Assembly (NCBI GenBank): GCA_947044365.1
Contig: OX345639.1
Span: 5,839,444-5,903,443 of the forward strand
DNA: 64,000 bases
Source: Petrosia ficiformis
Taxonomy: Eukaryota; Porifera; Demospongiae; Haplosclerida; Petrosiidae
Direction of reading: 5' to 3'
Positions 20,762 to 33,900 of this stretch are shown here, one piece after another; position 1 is the first letter of the stretch; every line of letters begins with the position of its first letter. A program made the translations under genes and the position numbers. Under the pieces are notes generated by a model that worked only from the letters and a program-made list of their open reading frames with translations, was not told the DNA's origin and ran no database searches.

Positions 20762-23311
20762 TCATATAATTTCCTTTTCTCCAACAAATGAATGTAACAC
20801 TGATGGTAGTAGAATGGTTCCATTCTGAATTGAGGAATGTAATATACTTATGTCACAGAAAAAACAAATTCTTACTTTCTGTTGATAATTTTCCAATAAT
20901 GCTACTATCGTTCTTGGAATCGCACAAGCAGTTGCATTTACCTAAAAATGTAAATAAACGTTCATTTCAAATGAGATTGCTGGCATTTCAGAATCATAAC
21001 AAGTTTCCATTAAGAAGTAAAGTTTAATTAAATTTCTGTATAGTAGACATTGAACATTTGAATATATTTGATGAGCATTGATCAAATACAAATTAAAATG
21101 TGACCAATCGTCTCCTTCACCCTTAACACTGTAACCATTCATTGTATTATGTCATATCAATATAAGTAGTTTAGCTGCAAGAATGGGGTGCAGTTTCTGT
21201 ATGTAGTAGCAAATGGTTGAAGAAACTGCCAAACATTTCATTCTTTTGGTCTACTCAATTCAAATTGCTTTGATGTAGTGATATTTTCACAATTAATGTA
21301 CTATCAAATTAACAGATGTCTGTAATCAGAACAGGTATAATTATAACTCTTCTTTTTTTTACCGTATGAACGTATTTTCTTATTTTTACTGTGTTAGGTT
21401 CTTTGTTAGGGCTAAGGTATTTCATTTTAAGACGATAACTCTGATAATCTGTGCAATTCGAAGCACTAGTTACCTGAAAAAATACAAACATAATAGATCT
21501 ATAGTTACCATGACAAAAATAATTACATTGAATATCATGTATTAATAGCAGGTCAGATAAACTGCTTTTTGAGCTACAGTATCGACTTCAATTAAACTGT
21601 TACTCATGTAGTCATCTCCAAGGAGACTTGAAAATCTAGTAACTATTCAACTTTTTGCAGTACTTAATTGTAATACATTAAAGCACTAGTCAGGTCTACA
21701 AATAGTGTGCTTTCCCATGATATACGTGTATTTAAACTCCCAAACATATTAGTACTTGTGTTTCCCTTCAGGATTTAGGTATAATTGTATTACCTCGCCA
21801 TATTCATTTCTACCAGGCATCCACACTTCAATGTCAAATTTTCGAGATGCTGGTGCACCCAGTTCCTCAGTTGGCATGTCTAGCACCCTATACAAAACAA
21901 ATATGAAATATATGCACATTATAATATAAAAAATTACTATATAATCTCTATTTAAAGAAGAGGAACAATGAAAGGTAGGGACACATCATCATTCAGTCAA
22001 ATACTACCCTATGCATTACTGCATTTACCAATGAAAAGAACATGGTAATAGATGTGTTTACAACTGTATTAGTTTTCAACATCCCTATTTCATAATCCTT
22101 TTCACAGAAATGTTTTTAGTTTAATTATAAAGTTATAATATAATTATACAACTTATGAAAGTAATTGCAGTAGCTGTAGAATACTATTGTGTGAGATCTC
22201 TAATGTTTCATGTACACTATAATTGTGATATGCCAATCTACTTGCTCCTATTACTATAGTAATCCAGACTGGGTATATATATATATATATAAATTTGTTA
22301 TTTATATATATATATATAATTATATATATATATATATATTTATATAGATGTTAAACAACAATTGGAGGTTTCCACACTTCCACACTATTTGGGTATCAAG
22401 GGTGAAACTGTTTACGAATAGTGTGGTAATTGACACGTGACTATAACCTCACAGTTGTTCATGCAAAGGCTTACACGGTGACAAATGTGTGAAATTTCAT
22501 ACATTGCAGAGGGTTCCATACTTTTTGGAGATCTTGTTAAATAAATAAAATAATTTAAATCAATACTGTTTATAACCTATAATGAAATCCAAGTTCTGAA
22601 TATATTTCTTGTTGAATATCAACCATCTCTCTCAACATTTCATTGCTCTCATCTCCTGTTTCATTTGCAGTGACAGCAAATAGCTCAACCTGTTGAATTA
22701 TCAGATGAGAATTACAAATGATTTTGATAGACAGCGAAATTCACCTTAGAGAATTGATGAACTCGATATAACCCCTTAGTGGATTTACCATAAGCCCCTA
22801 TTAAAAATCGCCAAAATAATGATAGTCATTTGTAGTTCACATAGTAAGAAACTAGAACTGAAACCTTTTAGTAAGTCAAAAATTGTTTTATTTAATTAAC
22901 TAGAACTATATAAACCAGGCTATAACTAAACGTGGTCACTACTTTCAAACCAAAACAACACTAGTTAAAGTACCTGTGGTAACAGTATAGTTAACTAACT
23001 ATAAGTGACCATTATTAGCCAATTTTTGTTATAGTTATTACAGTAGAACTGTACTTTAGTTAGTCACAGTGCCTTACTAAAAGGTGTATTAGTAATAGTT
23101 AACTCTAACTTCAACACTCCTTTAAATATTATCAAAACAAATTGATGAAAGTTTCTTCTTACCTGCCTCAGCTCTGAAACATCTCCCAAAAGCCACTACT
23201 CTAAAGTAATAAAATATTAAACACACACACACACACACAAACACAAGGGTTCAATGTAAACTGACTTCATTGGTAACTGTTCCAAAGGGATGACTTGATC
23301 CATGAACATAC
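20762..23311 (-). CDS. SARS2: SARS2 exons 10-17, catalytic C-terminal half
   Basis: Eight exons of 38-113 bp downstream of the giant intron. They supply class II motif 2 ([20 protein letters not shown]), the serine-specific helix region ([18 protein letters not shown]), the SNCTDYQS signature and motif 3 ([16 protein letters not shown]). The last exon ends [12 protein letters not shown] and a TGA at 20762-20764. The protein stops shortly after motif 3 without the C-terminal extension seen in vertebrate SARS2. Confidence 0.93.
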
Positions 23312-26300
23312 CTAATTAAGAGTTCACAATCAGAAAGATAACATGCAATATGAATAATTACTGTCTGACATCTATATGTTCTATAAATGTTTGTGTAACA
23401 AATCTTTATACTTTTAATACCTCATAACTGTATGTTTGATACTTTATGCTCTAATGAAATCATATTCAAATCTTATATAGTCCATACTAGAATGTCAACA
23501 TACATCACTTATTTGTCTACAACTAAATTAATTACACTATAAAAAATAAAAATAATAGGCTATTTTGACCTTCAGTTGGTTACAGGAGTTTCAGTGTAAA
23601 TATATTTTCCTGAATGTTGATTTGTTTTTCCTGTTAGGTAACATTTACAAGTCACAGTTCATTTGATCTTGATCTATATTGCTAGTATATAAAGTACATG
23701 TCGTAATAAACCATACGGTAACAAATACATTAATATAATGTAGCTAAATACACAGCATAGTATTATAGGTATAAACTGTGGTGTATTATTAGTATTCCAA
23801 TTCTAACATCTGCGAAAACAACAGATGTTACTTGCTCATTGCAGAGTAATTAGTATAATTATGTACATGTATATACATGAATTTGTAATTCTAATAGTAA
23901 ATAACATCTGTTGTACTCCACAGAAATTCGTGAAGTTGGCAGATGTACGTAATTACTAAGTGATTTACATATACTATGTTTGAAGTAGATTGTATTATTT
24001 TTGGTACCATTCTATATTATGGCATGTACACTATATACTATACTAATCAAGAAGTATATTATTACCTATAATATTATAACAAGAAAAGAAATCATTATTA
24101 ATTCACATAGTCTGAGGAGTATATTATTAATATTGTATTGAAACTCACATAACCAAATGAGTGTTAAAATAACACATTAATTTTTACAGCGTACATTGGA
24201 AACATTTCAGATATGATAATTCTTGATATCTAATTCAATTCTACAGAACGATTGTTTTTCTCTAAACATATAATTATACACTGCATGCATGCATACCATC
24301 TTAGGTCATAATGGGTAGCCATGTTGTTGCTATGTGTTATAGTTTAAATCTACATCAATTCATAACTTCCCAGTTTCCTAGCATAGTGGCAGACAATATA
24401 ACTATGGTAATGAGTTATCACATACATAATAAATGATATGATGGCTACAAATGAATTTGCATACCAACTTATTACTGATGAAATATAAACCAGCCAATAG
24501 ACAACATTTACAATATTTACATTTTCATGGTGACAGGATATGATTCTCAGAAGTTCAAAAATGATAATTAAATTTTATATATATCCCGATATGGCGAAAC
24601 ATCAAAGTAAACCACAGGTTTATATATCAGATATAGCACTCTGTGGTCAGATATAGCACCCTGTGGTCAGATATAAAACCTGCTGTCAAAACAGACTACA
24701 AGAAAACACGCTTACCTTCTCCAAAGCGCCAACAAAAAGGTAGGAGAAGCATCAGACATCAACAAAGGTTTTGTCGTTTGTGAAATATATTGATTATAAC
24801 ACGTCTACTCGTGCTATATCAGATTTATAATCACCTCGCGCTCGGGCCTACGGCCCTCATGCTTGGTGATTATAAATCTGATATAGCACTCGTATATATT
24901 CAGTGCAACATCTTGTGTTGCTGTACAGATCAATAAACCACTATGACTAGCAACATAAAGAAAGCAAATAGTTCTTCTAGCTAACAATACTGGAGTTAAT
25001 ATTAGTGGATAAAAATATTGAATTATTGACACAACACATATCAACAAGTAATATAGAACAACAAATCATTAATTCAGAATGTAATCTAATAAGAGAAATT
25101 TATTATTTTTATGGCCCGTATGATTGCTTTCCACGGGGTTGAATCTATATATATAATATATATTTTTTTTCTTGTGTCCACTTGCGTGAGTATGCGTTGT
25201 ATACGTAGTTAAGGAAGTTGCGTCATTCCCGGGGGCTTGGTCAATTAATGGGTGTGGCACGTAAAACAACGCGCGCTCGAGCTCTACAGACCAGCAGGAA
25301 GAAAGCTAAGTAGCATATGTAGAAACTGGAACTAATAGCTAGCTATTCTGCCTGAAATATATTCCTAAAGTTCTACAAGGTCCTTTGAAAGGTCAGGAGA
25401 GTAGATAATCAAAATAATAACTATAATAAGCTGTTGTCTTTTATGCTTGATAAAGTCAGCCATGATTACTGAATGCTGGACACCACAAAGCAGTCATAGG
25501 GATACTTTTATCTTCACTTAAATTTGTAAAGCAATCATAGGGATGTTTTTTTTCTCTATATACACTTGTTTATAGTCTTATTTTCAATCAAGTTTAGATT
25601 GTAAATAATTATATCAATTATGATTTCTTAACACTGCATGAACACATTCTTACAACTAATGATAAGAATCACATAGTATGTGAATATGTTAATTACATGC
25701 ACTATAATATTCTTATACCACATGTCATGTGACAGCCTAAGATTCTATGTTCGTAATCAATTTTTATATACTTCTTTTTACAACCAGTACTACAATATAT
25801 CTATATTTGGTACAAAGCCATTACAATTACAGCACAAAAATTAGTTCTATGAATAATATCAAAGCTTCATATGGATTCCTTAACTTTATAGTAAACACTT
25901 TAACATAAGCACATAGTATGTGATAAGTTAATTAATTGTAATATTTACATTTAGTGGTTGATTATATCACATGTCATGTGACAGCTTAAGATTCTAAGTA
26001 ATTCAAACATTAAGTTATAATTATAGTTCTGAGAATTCTCTAACAACCAGTAATATAGCTATATCTGGTATGAAGTCATTACTCATGCTATTAAATGTAT
26101 CATGCAGATATAATTATATTACTACTGTATTACAACTAAGCTTCATATGGATTCTTTAAATTTGTATAAAAAGAAGCATTGAAAAGGGCATCATCATACA
26201 GCCAACCCAAGAAGACTTCAATTCCTTTCATACTAACAATCCCTTCCATACTAACATTAAGCAATTCTACAACGAAACATGGAGTTCACTGTTGCTGTCA

Positions 26301-27941
26301 TTGTAGTTCTTGGTGTTCTGTTACTATAGCCAACAGCTCTGGAAGCCTTTCCTAGGTTTAAGCCAATTGCTGGACAATTCGATCATCCACGTGCTCAACA
26401 AATTAATCATCTACGTGCTCAACAATTCGATCATCCGCGTGTTCAACAAGAGGAACAATTCGATCATCCACGTGTTCAACAATTTGATCATCCACGTGTT
26501 CAACAAGAGGAACAATTCGATCATCCACGTGTTCAACAATTCGATCATCTACGTGCTGAACAATTCGATCATCTACGTGCTCAACAATTCGATCATCCAC
26601 ATGTTCAACAATTCGATCATCCACGTGTTCAACAAGAGGAACAATTCGATCATCCACGTGTTCAACAAGAGGAACAATTCGATCATCCACGTGTTCAAAG
26701 TAATGAGCTTGCCACTACTCAGGCAATTTCAATTGTAAATTGCGGTACTGCAGGTGCCATTGCCAATACCATTCTGCAGGCAACATTGGGTTCTTTGTTT
26801 CCTAATGCTGACATTGACATTGCAATCGACTGTGGTGGTACATGCACAGAAGTGACTGTTCAAGCTCCAGTTGGTACAACTCAAGCAGATGTTGATGTGT
26901 GTGTAAATCCAGGTAATACTTCATTATTTAAATTCTCTAAATGTATTCCTTTTACATAAATCCTCTTTTTGATCCTACAGATGGTTCAGTATGTGTTAGA
27001 GTGTTTGCGGCTCCACCATGTACACCATCAATCTTTGACAATACAACTCCCATTCCTTTCACAATCCCTGTTGGTAATAGGAATGGTGTTCCCGTTACTC
27101 TAATGATTGAAATATTCGGTGCAACATCTTGTGTCGCTGTACAGCTCAATGAACCAGCTTGCCCACCATAATCAAGAGACAATTCTACTCATTGCATTTT
27201 TATAGGCCATTTGTTTCTTTTTTATTGTTATTTTTTGTAGTTTCATTTGTTAATTGTGATACCCTGTAGTTCCATTTCATTACTATCTGTTAGATGTAGT
27301 ATTCTTTCAGTAAGGTTTTTACTTTGTATTCAATGCAATGGTGTTACAGTGTTTGCAACTCCACCATGTACACCATCAATCTTTGCAACTGCAGTTTCTA
27401 TCACAATCCCTGTTGGTACTTCAAGCACTGGTGTTCCCATTAATCTAGATTGATATATTCAGTGCAACATCTTGTGTCGCTGTACAACTCAATGCACCGG
27501 ATTGTGCATAACAAGAGACAATTCTACTCATTGCATTTGTTATAGGCCATTTGTTTTATTTTTTGTAGCTTTCATTTGTTAATTGTGATACCCTGTAGTT
27601 CCATTTCATTCCTATCTGTTAGATGAATTATTATTTCAGTAAGGTTTTTACTTTGCAATGGTGATCATTCTAAATATGGTGACGATATGATTATTTGCAA
27701 ACATAATTAATTGCGATATGGTAATATAATTGTATAATTGTCCAACTCGACTCGCAATGAATCTTATTTAGTGGACATAAGTTTGCCATTCTAGTCTTAT
27801 ATTTAAGTGCATATCAAATTATGATAGTAATTTCATTCCTATCAATATGGATTATTTCACACATTCTCACAACTATCTTTAATGACAAATGTCACCTGCA
27901 AATTATTAATATTCACATTTAGTAATAGGTTATTACATGTC

Positions 27942-27975
<34 letters not shown>

Positions 27976-30900
27976 TAACATTCTCAGAATCACATGCTTA
28001 TTTGTCTAGAACTAAATTAATTACAAAACGTTTTGGAAAAATGACAATTCTTTCATAACTGTTTTTGTCTAAATTACATACTATAGATAATCATACGTAG
28101 GTTATAATGGGTATAGTCTGTTACCATGTTTTTGCTATGTGTTATAGTTTAATAATATAGATTAGTTCATAGGTTCCCAGTTGGTGGTAGACAATATAAC
28201 TATGGTAATGGAGTTATCACATACATAACAAATGATATGAAGGCTACAAATGAATTATTGAATTCATACCAACTTATTACTGAAATATAATCCAGTCAAT
28301 AGATAACATTTACAATATTTATATTCATGGTGACAGGATATGATTCTCAGAAGTTCAAAAATGACAATTAAATTATATATATATATATACCGTATAGCTA
28401 ATAATGTTGGAGGGACAAATAATTGGTGAAATGACCATAATTTTGTTTTGACGAATAAAAATTTGGCGATTTATCTTTATTCCAATAACCACACCCATAA
28501 ACTTATTAATTAACTGCTATTGATATTAGAGTGAACGTGTGGGCAAATGTCGAGCGTGATAGAATTTAGTTTTTCAGTGGATGCGATGATTAGGGGATAC
28601 TATGTGTACAGAGACATCTGGGATGCTGCCGTAGGAGAGGAACTGAAAGAGAGAGATAAGGAATCAAAACGATCCATATGCAGTAGCCGTCATCGTGACC
28701 GCTGATGTCGTTCTATCAAGGGTAGGATCTTTTCATTGACTTTCTGGATGGTAGTCGGCTTTATTTCTTCCTTCAAAAGACCATTAGGATTTGGTAGACT
28801 GATAGTCGGCTTGAAATAGTGGAGAATGGATCGCCTCAGTACAGCGCAGCGCTGGTACCACGTGTTACGTAACACCACGCCCAAAATGATATAATGATTT
28901 GACATGATGTTTGGGAAGGTTAAAAATTGGCAATCCGCCATAAATTCGCCAAATTCGCCAATGTTTTACCCCTCCAACATTATTAGCTATACGGTAGTTC
29001 TTGGAATTGTCAAACAACCAGTACTACTATAACATTTACAATATTTACATTTCAGTGGTTGATTATCACATCATGTTGACAGGATATGATTCTCAGAAGT
29101 TCAAAAATGATATTTTAGTTCTGGGAATTATCAAACAACCAGTACTACATATGGCTACATTTGGCATGAAGTCATTAAACATTTACAATTCAAGCATAAC
29201 TCATAACTGTATGTTTGATATTTTATGCTATAATGAAATTATATTGAAATCTTATATAATCCATACTAGAATGTCAACATATATCACTTAGGACTAGAAC
29301 AAAATTAATTGCAAAATCTCTTGGAAAATGTTAGTTATGAGAACTTATGACAATTCTCGATATCATTATATTCTAATTTAATTTGAATCTATAACTGACG
29401 ATCTACAGAACGACTGTTTTTGTCTAAATAATAATTATAATTATACTCTATAGATAATTTTAGGTCATAATGGGTGTAGTCTTTTAGCCTGTTGTTGATA
29501 TATATTATATTTTAGATATTGGTAGTTATAGATAAGTTTATAACTTCCCAATTACCTAGCACAATGTAACTATGGTAATGGATTATCACACACACAATAA
29601 ACAACACAAAGGCTTGACTGCATACAGAGTCTATTATCGAAATATACTCCTGTACCTGCTGCCCTAGTACACTTGTGCTAGGGGTTATAATGTGTGTTTT
29701 TTTTATTTGTGTGTAAATCAAGGTAATTCTTCATTATTAGATCTAAAATCTCTCTTACATAAATTCTCTTTTTTATCCTACAGATGATTCAGTATATGTT
29801 ATAGCGTTTGCGGCTCCACCATGTACACCATCAATCTTTGCAACTGCAGTTTCTATCACAATCCCAGTTGGTACTTCAGGCACTGGTGTTCCCATTAATC
29901 TAGTGATTGATATATTCGGTGCAACATCTTGTGTTGCTGTACAGCTCAATGGACCAGATGAAGAAAACAATTACCATAGTTTCAATTCATTCCCAAACGT
30001 CAACAATTCTTCCATGTTTTCAAAATGGGACTCGTGCGCTTCAGTGCTTTTCTTTAACTACTTTCATATAATTTATTGAACTTGCATAATGTCATTTTAT
30101 ATAATTATTATATATGATTTAATTAATATACATTCCCTCTGGTACTTTATAAATGATTGTTTCACAAGAGGTCTTATGTTCATACATATTATAATTATAT
30201 AATACACTTTTTATGTACGTTTAGAGAGGAAGTTATGTCATTTTGGGGGGACACAAGTAATAAACCACTATGATTAGCAACATCAAGAAAGCAAATACAA
30301 CTAATAGTTCTTCTAGCTAACAATACTGGAGTTAATATTAGTGGATAAAAATATTGAATTATTGACACAACACAGATCAACAAGTAAACAAATCATTAAT
30401 TCACAATGTAATCTAATAAGAGAAATTTTAATTTTTTATAGTCTTATTTTCAATCAAGTTTAGCTTGTAAATAATTATATCAATTATGATTTCTTAACAC
30501 TGCATGAACACATTCTCAGAACTAATGATAAGAAACACATTGTAAATGAATATGTTAATTACATGCAGTTGTAATATATTCGATTATATCACATGTCATG
30601 TGACAGCCTAAGATTCTAAGAAGTTCGTAATCAAATTTTACATACTTCTTTTAACCACCAGTACTACAATATAGCTATATTTGGTACAAAGCCATTGCAA
30701 CTATAGCACAAAAATTAATTCTATGATTAATATCATGGATTCATTAACTTTAATAGTAAATACTTTAACATAAGCACATAGTATGTGATAAGTTAATTAA
30801 TTGTAATATTTACATTTAGTGGTTGATTATATCACATGTCATGTGACAGCTTAAGATTCAAACATTAAGTTATAATTATAGTTCTGAGAATTCTCTAACA

Positions 30901-33900
30901 ACCAGTAATATAGCTATATCTGGTATGAAGTCATTACTCATGCTATTAAATGTATCATGCAGATATAATTATATTACTACTGTATTACAACTAAGCTTCA
31001 TATGGATTCATTACATTTGTATAAAAACAGGCATTGAAAAAGGCATCATTATACAGTCAACCCAAGAAGACTTCAATTCCTTCCAAACTCAATCACAACA
31101 TTAAGCAATTCTACAACGAAACATGGAGTTCACTGTTGCTGTCATTGTAGCTCTTGGTGTTCTGTTACTACAGCCAACAGCTCTGGAAGCCTTTCCTAGG
31201 TTTAAGCCAATTGCTGGACAATTCGATCATCCACGTGCTCAACAAATTGATCATCTACGTGCTCAACAATTCGATCATGCACGTGCTCAACAAATTGATC
31301 ATCTACGTGCTCAACAATTCGATCATCCACGTGTTGAACAATTTGATCATCCACGTGTTCAAAGTACTGAGCTTGCCACTACCCAGGAAATTTCGATTGT
31401 AAATTGTGGTCCTGATGGAGACCTTGTCAATGACATTCTGCAGGCATCATTGGGTATTGTGTTTTTTCTCTTTCCAAATTCTGTTCGAATTAATATCGAC
31501 TGTGATGTTAGAGGAGATGGTAGCTGCACAGCAGTGACTGTTGAAGCTCCAGTTGGTACAACTCAAGCAGATGTTGATGTGTGTGTAAATTCAGGTAATA
31601 CTTCATTATTTAAATTCTCTAAATATATTCCTCTTACATAAATCCTCTTTTTGATCCTACAGATGGTTCAGTATGTGTTCAAGTGTTTGCGGCTCCATCA
31701 TGCACACCAACCGGTGCAATTCCAATTCCTATCACAATCCCTGTTGGTACTTCAGGCGCTGGTCTTCCTATTAATCTAATGATTAATATATTCGATCCAA
31801 CATCTTGTGTCGCTGTACAACTCAATGCACCAGCTTGCACATAATCAAGAGACAATTCTACTCATTGCATTTGTTATAGGCCATTTGCTTTTTATTTTTT
31901 ATCGTTATTTTTCTGTAGTTTCATTTCTTAAATGTGATACCCTGTAGTTCCATTTCATTACTATCTGTTAGATGTAGTATTCTTTCAGTAAGGTTTTTAC
32001 TTTGTATTCAATGCAATGGTGACTTGAAAAAAATTTTAAAAACAACAAGACAGTAGTTATAATAAAAGGGTGTATTTACATGAAACTTTAATATTGAATT
32101 AAATGAATGCACTAAAGTGCAGAACCCTCGCTAGCTACTGCTAAACAGCATGGCTTTAGAACAACTTTGCCTAAGTAACATGTTGCAACAGTCAGGAACA
32201 CACCATTCGTATCAACACTAAGAAGTCAGTAGTGCTCATGAATATGCAAATTATGGGGACATCAGATCTCTTGAGAACTAGCGAATTTCTGGACAAAACT
32301 TCACAAATAGCTGTATAAACACTCGTTAGAACAATAGACAAAGCTCAAAAAACAAAGCTTCAAAGAAACAAAAGTTAGTGGTTCAGTGTTTTCTGCTGAC
32401 ATCAGCAAAAACGAAAAAATTTCAAGATGGCAACAGATCGACGGGAATTTACACAGCTGTTTCTCTGCAACAAGATGAGTTCAGAACAAATCCTTTAAAT
32501 GTCGGCATTATGGATATATAGCGTCTTCAACCATGTGTCAACAAATTAGTATCATCAGGTATTTGCAAAGATTACGTGGTAACAGACAGACAGACAGACA
32601 GACAGACACACACACACACAAACCGATTACTATAACCCTCTGCCTACGCGCTCGGGTTAAAAATCAATTGATAGGGTATTTAAAAGTGAGCAAATTCAAA
32701 TGATACTGAAATGGCATCAAATTGTTAATTACAATATCTAGTAATAATAATTTCATTCCTATCATTTCACACATTCTCATAACTATCTTTAATTACAAAT
32801 ATCAATTGCAATTTACATTTAGTAGTTGTGTATTATATGTGATGGATATATTATAAGATTCTGAATTGTAAGTTTACTTGTCTAGAACTAAATTAATTAC
32901 AAACATTCTTGCAAAAATGTTAGATATAACAATTATTGATATCATTATGATCTAGAAAACTAGAATGACTCTAAATAAAACTATAATTAGGTTAGAAATC
33001 ATAGGGATGGCCCTGCAGGCCATAAACATACATTCACAAATGAAAATACAATGCAACAAACAAATATTTGCACTACACTTGTACTTTATAATGCAATAAA
33101 AACAACATTTTCAAAAACAGTAAATTAGTATTTATTTATAAGAACATTACAATTCTAATACAAACACAGCAATAGATGTACCTGCAATGGGTATTTCAGC
33201 AGTACCAGCCAGGCACATGTTGCCATGGTAATAAGGATGAAGTTGATAGACCTGTGTTGATGAACCTCTTGGTTGAAACCCGCAACCTTCCTGTATATAA
33301 GAAAATTAAAAGACTATTATTCCCAGAAATGATTTATAGAACACAAGTTATATAATAATTATATAATAATTGTATAATTATTTTATTATGAGTCTAAAAT
33401 CTAAAATGGCTATTTTGTATTAATTGGTTCCCTGGGATAATGGATTTTAATACAGCCAATGACATCATGAAATGAAACTTTGAATGAACTAATTGCATTG
33501 AAATACATGTTCAAATATATCATCACTTACCACGACATCTGCTTTCACAACATCTGGAGTAATGATTGGTTGGAATCCCTAATTAAACATATACATTAAT
33601 AAGACAAGAAATGTTTCCATATTACTGCATGGTATACCTTGGTGATAGCTTTCTTCATTGCATATTGTATGAGGCCTAATTCTAACATAGCTGCTGCACC
33701 TTTTAGATAATAGAAGCTGTGACCTGTAGCTCTTGCAGCAGCTCTACGAAAATTGGCCAAAACAAAAAACATAGCGATCTCTATACTTTAAAATGATACA
33801 ACTATTAATCACACAGACATATAACTTTAGAGATCAGGTCTGTATGCTATAATTTAGTGTTGTTTTAGTATGGTAATAATGACCACTTTTAGTTATAGTT

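Larger units (their letters stand above)
27560..30140. repeat. Segmental duplication unit B (partners 54,530-57,068 inverted and 61,420-64,000 direct)
   Basis: From the 3' flank of the exon 2 fragment through the 605-bp TIR element and the exon-2-only gene, this sequence is present three times with only scattered differences. The middle copy is in opposite orientation, and the third runs off the right edge of the window. Confidence 0.9.
23312..33181 (-). other. SARS2 intron 9, 9.9 kb, hosting nested opposite-strand genes
   Basis: Exon 9 ends GCAG/gtacat at 33182 and exon 10 begins ttaattag/GTATG at 23311, in phase (G + GT). All other introns of this gene are short, the longest being about 1.4 kb. 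The insert carries secreted-family gene copies on the plus strand (26,279; 27,340; 29,784; 31,123), a 605-bp TIR element, a hairpin and a 550-bp insertion. Most of its sequence is repeated elsewhere in the window. Confidence 0.88.

Noticed and set aside
24814..25047. [20 protein letters not shown] frame as a membrane protein gene (also at 30,195 and 54,278)
   Set aside because: Repeated non-coding flank; its ending CTATQDV is the antisense of a family exon 2 remnant, and lengths differ among copies.
26403..26690. Antisense 95-residue VDDRIVEH repeat protein as a gene
   Set aside because: Opposite-strand shadow of the FDHPR coding repeat; no promoter or signal peptide. Mentioned only as a frame property.
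28690..28941. 83-residue minus-strand frame in the 605-bp element
   Set aside because: Opposite to the decayed [14 protein letters not shown] frame; not clearly selected, and conserved only because the block is recently duplicated.
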